DNA from: Metellina segmentata
Lineage: Eukaryota; Arthropoda; Arachnida; Araneae; Tetragnathidae
NCBI GenBank assembly: GCA_947359465.1
Contig: OX375872.1
Span: 138,031,432 to 138,095,431, forward strand
Direction of reading: 5' to 3'
Length of the DNA stretch: 64,000 bases
Part shown: positions 46,251 through 58,309 of the stretch, one piece after another
How positions within the stretch are numbered: the stretch's first letter is position 1
Layout: every line of letters starts with the position of its first letter
The notes under the pieces: generated by a model
Database searches by the model: none
Told to the model about the DNA's origin: nothing
What the model saw: only the letters and a program-made list of their open reading frames with translations
Program-made: the position numbers and the translations under genes

Positions 46251-48165
46251 CTAACCTTTACTGGCTCATTTGGCTTCAAACGTTTTAACAATGTCCTCTA
46301 AAGATAGCTTTGAAGCTAACCTATGCTCTATTGATATGCTCAGGTTGGTTATAGTCGTTGCCCTGTTAAGTTTCTGAGGTAATGTTATATTATCTTTAGT
46401 TTTCTAAAACTCCTTTTATTTGAGGCGACTGAGACTGGTAGTGTGGGGAAAATTCTCAATGATGTTGTTATGTTGGCGTACGCGTCTTCAAGTCCGTTCT
46501 TATATATTAACGTCAGAAGACCTGATGGTATAGCCGTTTTCATATTAGGGATAAATTCAAAGGTACGATATTTAAAACTCTCCACTTCTATCGTCAGCTC
46601 GTCCCAGTATAGTCTTATTTCAAGTACCTTGTTCTTCATTTCTTCTACATTCATTGTTTCAAACCAAGCTCCATTGAGGAAACCAAATAAGCTATTCAGG
46701 TATTGAATGGCTTAAAAAATTTACCTCAGTTCATTCAGAATCTCATCGATTATTTGTATAATCAATAATCTGAACTTTTTCTTCTGAGAATTCGTAGCTT
46801 TCATGTTCGCCCTTCTCATCAAACATCAGCTTCTTCTTTATCCTCCGTACTTCTTTAAAATGAGGATCTAGGTTAAGGATCTAGGTCTTTCGCTTCTTTC
46901 ATAGCATCTGTGTGTGGAACTGTTTGACTTTTCTAATTCTAAGATTAGACGGTTAATATGTTTTGCTGATCGATCGATAGCGATGTCCTCTCTTTGGAAT
47001 AGTTTATTTACGATGTCAATGCGACTTAATTCCTTATACCAAAAACAGGATAGGACAATGAATTGAAACGTTTTGACATTTTTTATAAGAAAAGGCACTT
47101 TTATTTTTGTTTCAGTGGTTGTTATTGGGCTGGTCCTGAGATCATTTAGAGCATCTATATATTATTTTCCTATATGTTTATATATGACAGTTACAGCTTC
47201 CCTCTTAGTCGACCATCTGGTATCGCTTTTCAATTTGAGAGAGAGAGAGAGATAGGGTAAAATATTTTACTAGAACCACACATCTATTGGTGGAGGAAGC
47301 AAAGAAATTGTACAGGCAATTAGGTATGCCAAAGTAACTCTACCTCCGGTGACAAGCTAGCAGCATTCGCGCCAACTAAGTTTAGTGAATGTGCAGCACA
47401 TGGCACAAAATACGCCAAACTATTTAATTCTTGAATTCGAGATTGAACTCCTTTGTATTTGCCGGCCATGTTTGACCCGCTATCATAAGACTGTACTCTT
47501 CAGTTCTTAATATCTAATCCATCTTTCTTGAGTTTTTATAAAATCTCTTCCGAAAGGGCCGATCCAGTTTTCTCACTAACTATTACAAAGTCAACGAAAC
47601 TTTCCACTATCTCGGGCCATTTTCGATGATCTGCACTTAACGAAGAACTTCGGACATTTGTTCTGAATGTCTTATATTGGTCGTGCAGTCAAACATAATG
47701 GAAAAGTATTTTGAAGCTTTGATGTCATTAACTATATGTTCTCTTATTTTTCCAGAGATGATTTCTAAAAATTCCTTTTGAATATTAAGAGAAAGCAGCT
47801 GACTTTTCCCTTCTTATAACGGAGAATGTGCTCTCTTAGTTGAGGATGATAATGATATATCAGCACTATTGTGTGTAAAAACGTACCACCTCTTTCTCGA
47901 TACCACAACCTTTATTTAAAGACAATTCTAAAGTTTTCCATCAGAAAAAACACTTTTTGTTGTTTAGTGAATTTCATGCTCAGGAATCCTTTCACTCAAC
48001 GTTTTCCACTAAGTAAAACCTTCCTCTTTCGCCAAAACAGAAATCGTTGACATTAAGCCATTATAATAAGGATGAAGACTGGTATTGAGATTCGTAAGAA
48101 CTACACATTCTCCTTTCTCCTAATAACAAGAAATTTGATTTTCCAAGAATTTTAATAACGCCATT
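46250..48165 (-). pseudogene. Zaphod/ZMYM-like hAT transposase, degenerate
   Basis: Minus-strand reading, N- to C-terminal. SLNIQKEFLEIISGKIREHI and KASKYFSIMFDCTTNISHSE lie at about 47800-47680. KELSRIDIVNKLFQREDIAI is near 47030. The dimerisation block YANITTSLRIFPTLPVSVAS then SFRKLKII is at 46480-46385, and LSLEDIVKTFEAK is near 46290. This follows ZMYM1-like hAT proteins domain by domain (YFSIIFDSTPDVSHTEQ; LRIFLTLPVTVASAERSFSKLK). Many frameshifts and stops are present. No termini were placed. Confidence 0.82.
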
Positions 48166-48169
48166 TCAT

Positions 48170-48560
48170 TTTGTTGAACCTACAACAACGTTACGATCTC
48201 GACAACTACAAAAGAAGAAGAAGGAGGGGGGATTTGATTCAGCTTTTCAAGTTTGTAAAACAAGGGGACACAGAGGGCTTAAATTTCAATAGGGATAACA
48301 GAACAAGGGGTCATGGGTATAAATTGAATAAGACACATTTTAATCGGGATTTAAGGAAAAACTACTACTTTAATAGGGTAATAGAGAAATGGAACGCGTT
48401 GCCAGAAAATATAGTTAATTCAAAGGGAGTGTAGGAATTTAAGACACAATTGGATAGTCAGTGGGAATTGGAGAATTCATAAACAAAGGACCAGCCTTGT
48501 TGGGCTTGAGCCTGTAGCTGGTCGTCAATATTTGTATTTGTATTTGTATTTGTAAAAATA
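48170..48560 (+). mobile_element. CR1-like LINE 3' end with TATTTG-repeat tail
   Basis: The open stretch 48171-48434 reads RRRRGDLIQLFKFV, then NRTRGHGYKLNK and FNRVIEKWNALPENIVNS. This is the C-terminal block that follows reverse transcriptase in CR1/L2-type elements (RRxRGDLIxxxKI, NRTRGHxxKL, FFxNRVxxxWNxLPxxVV). One stop interrupts it before FKTQLDSQW. The 3' end has four TATTTG units (48531-48554), typical of these LINEs. Confidence 0.85.
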
Positions 48561-48833
48561 ATAAAATGATATAGGACTAGATTAATTAGATGAGCGTGCA
48601 TCTTTACAATTGGTGAGCTTCTTTTTCTCCAACTTTAGCTCTTCTGAGTTCTGCACCAGACAATTTTTTACATGTTTTTTGTTTAAAAACGAATATATCA
48701 AACGCATTTTAAAAGCAATATGAGATGGGAATAACCGCAAACGGCAAAACTGACAGAACGGAAAAGCTACAAATTTGAAAAGATATTCCCTGGCTATTGA
48801 TTCTACTCATGCAACATCACAAATTATACATTT

Positions 48834-49165
48834 GCCGACCAACCGGTATAGTGGTTAAGGTGTTAGCCTCTTCATCGGAAAGTTCCTGGTTCGAATCCGG
48901 GTACGGGCATGGATGTTTGTAAGCGTATGGTGTAGAGGCGGCTGGTGCACCTCAAATCTGTCGTGGCTGAAAGTGCTCACGTTGGGTTGATGTAGAAGTT
49001 TGGAGAGTGGGGTGCCAGCACTTGTGTTGACTCGTCATCTGACCGTGGTTCAAAATTACGAGGTGTTGTCCTCCGATCCTTCCCTTAAGGGTTTGATACC
49101 GGACCGTCGTCAATAGCCCGTTGTGTTGCTCTAGTACGACGTTAACTAAAAATTACTAATTATTA
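48834..49165 (+). mobile_element. SINE, full-length copy
   Basis: Starts GCCGACCAACCGGTATAG, A and B boxes present, tail AATTACTAATTATTATTACC. About 330 bp. Confidence 0.88.
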
Positions 49166-49261
49166 TTACCGGCGCCCGGGGCATATTTGACTTGAGGCTC
49201 GGCAAAAGAGCCGTGTTATTTGGGCATAACATCTGCCCTCCTTTAGTTAGCTCCCTGATTG

Positions 49262-49775
49262 CACGTTAAATCTGTCGTGGCCTCAAATATCCTCCAATTG
49301 GCGTGGTGTGGAAGTTTGGAGAGTGGGGTACCAGCTAAAGTGTGATCTCGTCATCTGACCGTGGTTCAAAATAACGTGTCGTTGTCCTCGGATCTTTCCC
49401 TTTGGTGGTTGATGCCATACCGTCACCAATAGCATGTTGTGTTGCTACAGTGGGGGGCCAGCACAGGTGCTACCTCGTCATCTGACAGTGGTTCAAAATT
49501 ACGTGGTATTGTCCTCGAATTTTTCCCTTCGTGATTGATCACGGACCATCGCCAATAACCCTTTGTTTTACTCGAGTACAACGTTAATTTTACATATCTA
49601 CTCACATCATAACCACCACACAAAAAGAGTGGGGTGCCAGCTCAGTTGTTGCCTCGTCATCCCACCATGGTTCGAAATTAATTGTTGTTCTCGGATCTTT
49701 CCCGTGTGGGATTGATTCCAGACCATCACAAATAGTCCGTTTTGTTGCTCTGGTGATACATTAATTAAAATACCT
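49262..49775 (+). repeat. Three diverged SINE body fragments in tandem
   Basis: Partial copies start at about 49262, 49451 and 49627. Each runs from GTGGGGTNCCAGC through the CGTCATCTGACNGTGG segment to the 3' end. They are older than the full copies and lack heads. Confidence 0.7.
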
Positions 49776-49991
49776 ACCTTACTTGAAATCTGTCTATTTA
49801 TTATATATTTTTCCGAGACTGCCCACTGCTTTTTTTGACAGCTTTCATTGTGAATACAAAAAGCATAAAATATTTTATGAGTTTATTATTTTAATTTAAT
49901 TTTAAGCTTAAAAGTTTAAAATGCCAAAAACTTTTCGGGGGGAGGTATCATGCATTGTAGCAGGGATTTTTAAGTTTAAAAAAAATTCAAG

Positions 49992-50195
49992 GTAGGTAGG
50001 TAGGTATTTTAATTAACGTCGCACTGAAGCGACACAACGGGCTTTTGGACCGGGATAAAACCCCGAAGGGAAGTATTCGAGGACAGTACCACTTAATTTT
50101 GAACCACGGACCGATGACGAGGTCACATCTCAGCTGGCACTCCACTCTCCAAACTTTTACGCCACGTCAACGTGAGGACGTTCGTAAGTATGACG
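49992..50195 (-). mobile_element. SINE, truncated antisense copy
   Basis: Begins with a GGTAGGTAGGTATTTT tail and contains AATTAACGTCGCACTGAAGC, then the body to about 50190. The head is missing. Confidence 0.75.
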
Positions 50196-50213
50196 TTAAT
50201 TAAAATACCTAGG

Positions 50214-51478
50214 GGAAAGTTGGACAAAACCGGGTCCCAAAATATGTTTTTTTCCTAGGCACCTAAGTGAGTAAAATTGCTTCGCAAGTTCTTTTTGAAT
50301 AATAAATTAGTTCTTTAGTTCCAAAAATAAATATTTTTCAATGTCAAAGAATATATATATTTTAGAGGCTAAATAAATTATTTTTTGGTAAGGTAATGGT
50401 AATGGTAATTTTAGTTAACGTCGTACTAGAGCAACACAACGGGCTATTGACGACGGTTCGGAATCAGTCCCTTAAGGGAAAGATTCGAGGACAACACCTC
50501 GTAATTTTGAACCACGGTCAGATGACATAAATTATTTTTTGGAAGTATGCAATTACCCGGTTTTATCCGATCTGGTCAGATAAAACCGGGTATAAAAAGG
50601 AAAAATTAAAAAACGTTGTTGTTTTGCTGCATAAATATTTATTTATAACAATAAATTAGTACAATGGCCTCTTCCTACACTGAGGAACATAGATGGGTTT
50701 AAAAATCACAGAACATAAGTAATTTTGAATTTAAAATGTTTGGAATGTATAGTAAATTAAGTTAATTGATCAGATTTGTAAGAAGTACAGAAATCACAAA
50801 TAAAATTTTGTTCATGCTCCTCTGAATTGCTACAAGCTTCATGCGCCCATCCTTTTCAGTTCAGACACTGTATCCAACCTTCTAGATATTGTGAGAAAAA
50901 GAAACAGGCTTCGCTACATTCCACGTCGTCTTCATCTGATGCGGAGGAGTCTGTTTTAATGCTGAATTTTTTATTTCCTTGTTTGACAGGTTTTTTTGCT
51001 CAGATGCCTTAAACAGTTTCTGCTTTAAGTTTTTCTTTTCTGGATTTTTTCTTGTTCTCCAAGTTCCAATTCCTATCCGGTCCTGTCCGACTGTCAAGGT
51101 TCCGGTTTTATCCGACTACGCCATTAATCAGAAACGAAGGCTTAACATATTTCAAAAATGAAGCAAAACGTGGTTTAATAATTTAAATAACAGCTGAAAT
51201 ACGTTTATCAGATGTTATACTTACATAATATAAATCTTCATGCAACTAGAAACTACAGAGTAAAATCGATGAAGTACAAAATCGAATCTTCTCTACTTGA
51301 ATTTTTTAAAACATCTGCATCGACAAACACATAATCCACACTGCCTTTCATTCAACTTCAAATAACATGGCGGCTATCTGCAACTAGTTTCATGCGTTAT
51401 CCGACAGATGGCAGTAATAATCTAGCCAAAACTGCCTGGTCCCGGTTTTATCTGCCTACCCGGTTTTGTCCAACTTTC
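50214..51478 (-). mobile_element. pogo-like DNA transposon with long inverted termini
   Basis: Both ends carry GGGGAAAGTTGGACAAAACC (the right end inverted) with identical continuation of several bases. The flanks are TACCTA on both sides, compatible with a TA target. Subterminal copies of GGTTTTATCCGA-type sequence recur at about 50560 and 51104. On the minus strand at 50890-50770 it encodes GWAHEACSNSEEHEQNFICD then FC, a cysteine/histidine finger like the C-terminal finger of some pogo transposases. Internally deleted; the DDE core is not seen. Confidence 0.7.
50386..50526 (-). mobile_element. SINE, 5'-truncated, with target duplication
   Basis: Antisense 3' part of the SINE with a GGTAATGG-type tail, flanked by AAATTATTTTTTGG on both sides (left near 50371-50385, right near 50528-50541). 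It is nested in the pogo-like element. Confidence 0.85.
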
Positions 51479-51547
51479 CCCTACCTACCACTTTGCAACC
51501 TGCAGTCTTCCCTGTATGACTTCTAACCAGTTTAAACCTTCGTGACC

Positions 51548-51620
51548 AATAAAATCTTTCTAAAAGATTCTATTCTAGGGAAAGCTGAAATAGAATCTAT
51601 CGAATGGATTCTATTGTAAG
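51548..51620 (+). repeat. Satellite-like fragment (AAGGATTCTATTCTAAGGAAAG family)
   Basis: Contains AAAAGATTCTATTCTAGGGAAAG and a second degenerate unit, matching the array at 53.4-54.15 kb. Confidence 0.55.
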
Positions 51621-51710
51621 TAGCTATCAAAATATCCGATCGTTTACGGGTTGGATTGTGTAACTCTAGATTGAAAGTGACCAGAAAAAAATAATAATCC
51701 TTTCTTTCGT

Positions 51711-51993
51711 AGAGATTCCTGGTTCGAATCCAGGTTAGGCATGGATGTTTGTAATCGTATGGTGTAGAGAAGGCTGGTGCACCTTAAAACTGTCGTGGCC
51801 GAAAGTCCTCACGTTGGGTTGGTGTGGAAGTTTGGAGAGTGGGGTGCCTGTTCAGGTGTTGCTTAGTCATCTGACCGTGGTTCAAAATTACGTGGTGCTG
51901 TCCTTGGATCTTTCCCTAAGGGGATTGATCCGGACCATCGTCAATAGCCCGTTGTGTGGCTCTAGTACGATGTTAATTAAAAAATACCAATTA
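51711..51993 (+). mobile_element. SINE, 5'-truncated, with 12-bp target duplication
   Basis: Begins within the tRNA head just before the B box. It is flanked by CCTTTCTTTCGT at 51699-51710 and 51994-52005. Confidence 0.9.
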
Positions 51994-52009
51994 CCTTTCT
52001 TTCGTTGAA

Positions 52010-53060
52010 AAATGCCAAATCATTTTAGTGTAAAATAATTTTTAACACCTTTTCGACATTTTTATAACTTTTACAACCTACTTTGGACACACATCCTGCA
52101 TATGCATTCCCATCTATGTTATACATTTCATATATCGCACCCCTGCTAAAGGTACAAACTGACGAAAGGGGTGACATACACTAAAATAACTACTACTACT
52201 AAATACGATTTTGTGAGGGAGGATTAGGAACATAAAGCTTGTTTTTAAAAGCAAATATGTTTTTTCTTGATAATACCGTTTTGTGGTACGTGCTATAATA
52301 AAAGACTTTTTTTTAAATTGAATGTCTTTAGTACAGACGAAACAAAGGTAACCTATTGTCATTTTTTAATGGTAAATCGAATCGTAAAATAAGCCACCTT
52401 GAACTTCTGTCGCTGTGACAAATAATTTATGATATTTCAAAATTCCTATATATTTAACATTAACGTTATTTCAATAATGGAAAAATTCCCCATAAAAATT
52501 GTTTTATTCTAATTTACATGTCGCCTTAATCAGATATTCTGTGGTGGTGTTGCATGTGATGAAAAGAAAAAACAAGTTATTAAAATAATAAGTATTTAAA
52601 ACAGAAAACAGCGATAAAACAAAATTAAATTTATCGAGAAAAAAAATTGTTCTATAGATATAAATTCAAAATTATTTTTTTATCTCTTAATCTCGCACAG
52701 TTACCACAACTTACAACGAAAAATTAGATAGAATCAAAAGAAACGAAATAATTCCGAACGAAAAAAAGAAAAAAAAAAAAAGTATTAGAATTTAAATTCC
52801 GTTTTTATAGCAATAATACTATAAATAAATAAATAATAGATTTTTTCAGCAATAGTGGTGAAATAATCAAAGCAACTGCAATTCTCAATATACATTCCAG
52901 CTACTCCACAAAACTACCAAATTATAATTGATAAAAGCACAGTTACTTAGATGTTTTAGCATGAAACTTGCATAAATGTATACGCAAAGAAATTTTAAAC
53001 AATCTTTTCATTAAACTAAAATATGAGTTATCATATTTAAACCATTGCATTATCATATAT
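52010..53060. other. AT-rich stretch, nothing recognised
   Basis: No supported ORF, terminus or RNA gene. An 82-codon minus frame at 52114-52362 is unrecognised. Confidence 0.4.
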
Positions 53061-53079
53061 TGAAATTTTTTTATGTGAT

Positions 53080-53380
53080 ACTTGTACAAACACACAGACA
53101 CAAAATCAAACATAGAATGGGAAGACGGACATACAGACTTCCGCAACCAAGTTCAGTCACTAAATGAAGATATATATTTACAGTATGCAAAGTTTCATGA
53201 AAATATGTGCAGCTGTTTGGACGTACATTGGGAACACACATACATACAGACAGATAGACACCAAACGCGCTTGAGGTGGATTCTGCATCAGAAGGGTCGA
53301 AAACGGATAACTTCAAATAGGTCGAAAATATTCAATGTGCAAACAAACACTCCATTCTTATTTATATAGATAAGGAAACG
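53080..53380 (+). repeat. Interspersed repeat with ACACAGACA / ACATACAGACAGA motif
   Basis: Contains CAAAGTTTCATGAAAATATG, then GCAGCTGTTTGGACGTACAT, ACACACATACATACAGACAG and TCGAAAACGGATAACTTC. This resembles a 3' segment common in arthropod retroposons. The open frames across it are incidental. Confidence 0.4.
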
Positions 53381-53399
53381 ACCAACATAATCTTACTGT

Positions 53400-54150
53400 A
53401 GAATTATATAATAAGGAAAGGATCATCGGAATCTCTCTCTTTCCAAAGGATTCACGTCGACGGAAAGGAGAAGTACAATTTTTCAAAGGATTCTATTCTA
53501 AGGAAAGGACTAATGAAATATCTTTCCAAATTATTCTATTCAAAGATAAAGAGAAATAATATTTCCAAAGTATTCTAGTGTATGCACAAATATTCTACTA
53601 ATGCAAAGTGTATCCAAATGATTAACTTCCAAGAAAATAAGCAATAAAATTGTTCCAAAGAATTATATTCTAAGAAAAGAAGGAATATAATCTTTCCAAA
53701 AGATTATATTAAAATGAAATTTCTAACAAATTTTACAAAATAATTCTATTCTAAGAAAAGTATATCAACGGAATCTTACCAAAGGATTTGCTTCCAATGA
53801 AAGGAGGGATAGAATTATTCCAAATGATTCTATTCTAATATAAGGAGAAATATAATCTTTCCAAAGGATTCTTTATAAGGAAATGATCAACAGAATCTTA
53901 CTAAATAATTCTATTCTGGGAAATGACTAATGAAATCTTTCCAGATTATTCTATTATAACGAAATTTCCAACAGAATTTGAGTAAAGAATTCTGTTCTAA
54001 GGAGTAGATCAACATAATCTTTTACCAAAGGATTTACTTCCAAAGAAAGGAGGAGTATAATTCTTCCAAAGGATTATAAATTTAAGAAAAGGAGCAATTG
54101 AATCTCTCCAAAGGATTCCATTATAAGTAAATGACAACAGATTATTTCCT
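53400..54150. repeat. Degenerate satellite array
   Basis: Repeated units of about 55-60 bp built around TTTCCAAAGGATTCTATTCT and AAGGAAAGGANNAATNNAATC. At least ten imperfect repeats. Fragments of the same array occur at 51548-51620 and 56722-56830, suggesting one array since broken by insertions. Confidence 0.75.
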
Positions 54151-54164
54151 AACAATCTTATTAC

Positions 54165-54430
54165 AACCAACCGGTCTAGTGGTTAAATGGTTGGCCTCCG
54201 GATGGGAAGGTTCCTGGTTCGAATCCGGGGTCAGAGCATGGATATAACTTGTGCTATCCTATGTTAGGAGCAGTGATGGCCGCCCAGTGGGTGCTCCTTC
54301 ACTAATGGCCATCGCTTCCGGCTTTGCAGCATATGGATTGAGGTCTTAAAATCACGAAAAATTGATAACGATATACATGAATGGCCCCTAAAGGTAATCA
54401 GCATTTTTCGTGGGACGGTCGCCAGCGCCA
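54165..54430 (+). mobile_element. tRNA-derived SINE, second family
   Basis: Head CAACCAACCGGTCTAGTGG with B box GGTTCGAATCC, like the main SINE, but the body differs (TGATGGCCGCCCAGTGGGTG). Length and tail are uncertain. Confidence 0.65.
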
Positions 54431-54449
54431 GTGCAGTATATAAGGCTCT

Positions 54450-55890
54450 GACGCCCTTGACAAAGCTAGGACTTGGCACACCATGTCAAAATACATGCAG
54501 GCCGAACTAAGACTCAAAATAAAAAGCGTAATTGGATATTCATTTATAATATAAAGTTTCATAAAATAAACTATATTGGATTGGACGCCGTAGGAGGGCA
54601 CTGTTTCACCTGTGAGGGCTTTCAGCTGTTTAGTCCGCCTTACGGAGGAGATTCTGGGATAAGGGAGAGCTAAGCGATCCCCAATACATACATAAACATT
54701 TAAGTACACAGAAGGGGAAAGGCAAGTGAAGGGCAAAACGTGTAAGCACAAAAATACAAAATGACAAAAGAAGAGGATGACAAAGTTTGAAAAGTTGACA
54801 CAGAACAAAATGAGAAAACAAAAACAAAAAAAATGACATTCACAAAAAACAAAATCAGAACAAAACAAAACACATAAAATCATTTAAAAAAATAATAATA
54901 ATGTTAAATACAGAAGTCAGAACGTTAAATACAGATGTCAGACAGCCAAAATGACCTATAAAAGTTTCGAAAGAAAAGCAAACTTATTTTGAGAACTTTC
55001 GACTTAGACTTCTCAGCTCTCACAGATATAATCAATGTTGGAGCTGAGAAATTCAATCACTTTAAGGATTTTGTGGTGGCAGTGTCTGTTCTTGGCAGTA
55101 TTTTAGCACCAATGAGAGTAGTGTTGCAGAGAAGGTTTCAACAAATGCCACTGACTTGTTAGATCATAATCAAAAAGGTAGTGGATGGGATCACCTTCTC
55201 GGTCGCACTAGTTCGCACTAGTACACAACGCAATAGTTCGAAGGTGGAAACGCTCTAGATATGCCGGAAATGGTGGATGGCCTGCGAAAAATTGTACCAG
55301 CTTTGAGTTCTGGTATTTTAGGTATGTTGAAATCTTAGGGAAGAATTGATGAGTGTATCTTCCTTAGGTAGAAGTATCCCATTCGGCTTGCCATTGGTTC
55401 AAGATCAGTGCATCAATAGAACTTGATAATTTGCACCTAGGCCACTTTAGACTGGTTGTTTGGTGAGAGATCCCATTTGCTGCAGATTTCGCAAGTAGGT
55501 CTGCTTGTTCATTTCCCTCAATGCCAGCGTGTGCTTTAATCCATGAGATGTTAATTTGGGGTATTTCAGTGGCTTCCAGCAGTTTTTCCTTGACCTCATT
55601 GACGATCTTGTTGTGGGAGAAGAGATTACCAAGAGCGGCGATACTTGATGAACTGTCAGTCCTGATGTTGGCTGCTATTCCTTCTGAAACACAATATTAG
55701 ACTGTGCTTCCTTAAGAGCAAGCAGTTCAGTTTGGTATATAGAGTTGCAAGGATGTAGGGTACTAGCCCAATTATGACAAATTTTGGAGTCCTCAAAAAG
55801 TACATATGCGCTGCCAACACCTTTGGGAGTTTTCGAGCCGTCTGTATAGATAGATGTTGTGATGCTGGGATGGTCCTATAATTGGATGAA
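54450..55890 (-). mobile_element. I-type LINE, 3' part (RNase H and C-terminus), minus strand
   Basis: On the minus strand from about 55870: TSIYTDGSKTPKGVGSAYVL (RNase H first block), then TELLALKEA, the Asp block near 55660 and INISWIKAHAGIEGNEQADL (last block). The cysteine-poor C-terminus FFAGHPPFPAYLERFHLRTI and DPIHYLFDYDLTSQ follow down to about 55000. The remainder to about 54450 looks like 3' UTR. Frameshifts and stops occur throughout. It belongs to a different family from the LINEs at 4-9 kb and 24.5 kb, and is inserted in the satellite region. Confidence 0.82.
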
Positions 55891-56019
55891 GACTTGAGTG
55901 GATTGGGTGGGTTGAAGAAAAATATTTTTGTTCATAATCAGTGCAGATAAACCATTGACCATATAGTTTAACGTTTTCTTGAAGTTACGTTATTTTTGAA
56001 ACAACAGCTTCCTTTTGGA

Positions 56020-56719
56020 CGTCTAGGTGCAGGGGCACAATACCAAAAAAAAAAAACTATATGGAAAATTGTAAAACCTAAAACTTCACTTTTCTTATTT
56101 TTTTGCCAAGCAAATTCTGTGATTACGTTGTGAAAATCAATACGTTCTGCCACCTTTAGTAAAATGGATGTAGTAGCAAGGTTTGCCAAACGGTTCTTGC
56201 CCGTGTTAGACCGGAGGTAGTTTTTTATACTTTCAACTTACTGACACTGCGCTCGCAGGATGCCGCTGTAACCGGTAAGGTAAAAAATATCCTTAAGACG
56301 ATTTCTATATTCGGGTATGGATCTTTAAGAGAATATTTGCATGTACACTTTAGCAAGTCAAGTTGAGTAGCTGACTATATCCTGAATGAGTTCCACAACT
56401 TGAGTTTTTAAACATTGAATTTCATTAACGGAGTCTGCAATATTAATATCCTTCGAATACTGAAGCCCAAAATCCCATTCCGACTAGAGTATTTAATACT
56501 TTTTCCATCGTCATTATTATATCTTCGTTGGAAAAAAAAGCAGAAATTCTGCCGCCTCAGTGTGGACGACGTTTTTTAATGAGGTTTTACTGAGCCAACC
56601 GGCGCCCCTTTATTACGAGAGCCCTTGGCGGGGGCCAAGCCCTTCATACGCCCCCCCCCCCCCCCCATCTTGGCGCCCGATGCGGCCGCATCTGTCGCAT
56701 TGGCTTATGACCGGCCCTG
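56020..56719 (-). mobile_element. Zaphod/ZMYM-like hAT remnant, uninterrupted copy
   Basis: Minus orientation; the left terminus GACCGGCCCTG (reverse of CAGGGCCGGTC) ends at 56719. The C-terminal coding region reads PYPNIEIVLRIFFTLPVTAA, then LATTSILLKVAERIDFHNVI and TEFAWQKNKK, the standard end of ZMYM-like hAT transposases. It is collinear with the copy at 14.8-23.2 kb but lacks the retrotransposon and the Tigger element. A run of about 17 C residues sits near 56650. Confidence 0.82.
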
Positions 56720-56721
56720 AG

Positions 56722-56830
56722 TACAATCTTTCCAAAGGTTTTTATTCTAAAGAAAATAAATCAACGGAAATATATATATTTTTTCAAAAGGATTCTATTC
56801 TAAGAGAAGGATTCGTGGATTATTTAAACC
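56722..56830 (+). repeat. Satellite fragment right of the hAT copy
   Basis: Resumes the AATCTTTCCAAAGG...GGATTCTATTCTAAG array beyond the hAT end, as expected if the hAT inserted into the satellite. Confidence 0.6.
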
Positions 56831-57378
56831 AATAAAACTGTGGTTATTTAATCATTGAGCTTGATGTGAGGGAAAAGCAATACCACACTATTCGCATATC
56901 TCGAAGGGCTCAGAGGCTTTAAAGCCGCAATAGAACTCTCGAATTTACAAAAATTCCCTTCCTGCATTGTGTGTTCAATCTTTCAAACGATATGACATCG
57001 GAAATTCCTTGACTGAAATAGAATAAGAGTTAATGTTCGACCTCGCGTGTTTCAAACTTCAAAGCTAGAGATGTCGATGACAGTATGAAAAACGTATTAC
57101 CGGACATTTCAATTTGCTGATATCTAACGGAAATTTCGGTGATATTATGATGAGTTGTGTGTAAATAGAACTGTGCTTTCTGAGTAGACTTCTGAAACTA
57201 GGAATTGCTGTTGGGGACAGAGGCGTATTTTTAGGTAAATAATTTGTATAACGTTTACTGTGCAATTTATTCCATCAAATAATTTGTTTGCCATAGGAAA
57301 AGAGTTTTTACTTCCAACTGAAAATATACAAATGATGAAATATATAAAGGGTTAAATATATTAAAAGGAAGGATTTAT

Positions 57379-57759
57379 TTGGATATTGGGAGCACTACTT
57401 GGGTCATTGGAAGATACTTACATTGCTCTTCAATATGTTATGAGTGCAGGCATTTTTTTCAGTTACTAAATACACTCACTGGTGTCCAAAATTATCTTTA
57501 CATGCATATAATCATGGATTTCTCAGAAACTGTGAACTATAATTTTATGAATTTGTGTGAAATGAGACATGACATCATAACACATAAATACAAAGGAAAA
57601 AATTTAAGAACAATACCACTCTACTATTATAAAAGGAAGTGTTTCTCTGTTTGTGACGAGTGTTCTGACGAATTTATGGCACTTACAATAATGAAATTTG
57701 GCACACAGGTAGTCCAAATGTTTTGCAATTTTTCTATATATATTGCGGCCGAATTTTAA
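57379..57759 (+). other. Unassigned 126-codon open stretch
   Basis: Open from 57379 (no ATG until about 57502) to the stop at 57759. The translation is Cys-rich in two places (SSICYECRHFF; CFSVCDECSDEF), which might form a small zinc-binding site, but I recognise no family. It could be an exon or chance. Confidence 0.2.
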
Positions 57760-57790
57760 AATTTTATACAGAACATTTTAAAATTAATTT

Positions 57791-58116
57791 GCCGACCAAC
57801 CGGTATAGTGGTTAAGGTGTTAGCCTCTAGATCGGAAGGTTCCTAGTTCGAATCCGGGTCCGGGCATGGGTGTTTGTAAACGCATGGTGTAGAGGCGGCT
57901 GGTGCACCTTAAATCTGTCGTGGCCGAAAGTCCTCACATTGGGTTGGCGTGGAAGTTTGGAGAGTGGGGTGCCAGCTCAGGTGTTGCTTCGTCATCTGAC
58001 CGTGGTTCAAAATTACGAGGTGTTGTCCTCGAGTCTTTCCCTTAAGGGACTGATTCCGGATCGTCAATAGCCCGTTGTGTTGCTCTAGTACGACGTTAAC
58101 TAAAATTACCATTACC
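57791..58116 (+). mobile_element. SINE, full-length, with target duplication
   Basis: GCCGACCAACCGGTATAG head to ATTACCATTACC tail, flanked by TTTAAAATTAATTT on both sides (left ending 57790, right ending 58131). This is the best-defined copy of the family. Confidence 0.92.
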
Positions 58117-58309
58117 ATTTAAAATTAATTTATTGGAATTTAATTAGTATTGTTTTCTTTAGAATGGCAACAGTATAAAGAGATCACAGATTCTAAATTT
58201 ATTTTTTCCCGTTTCATTTTACGAGCAACGATTTGAGCGGACGAACAAAACAAATAAACAATTTTAACTGGAGTTATGTAGTTCTTTTTTCCTAGATCGT
58301 CAAAGATTG

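Noticed and set aside
53400..54150. CRISPR-like array
   Set aside because: Repeats are imperfect and contiguous without unique spacers of constant size, and the genome is eukaryotic; it is a satellite.
54398..54883. 161-codon minus frame rich in Phe and Cys
   Set aside because: Low-complexity translation of A-rich DNA in the LINE 3' region.
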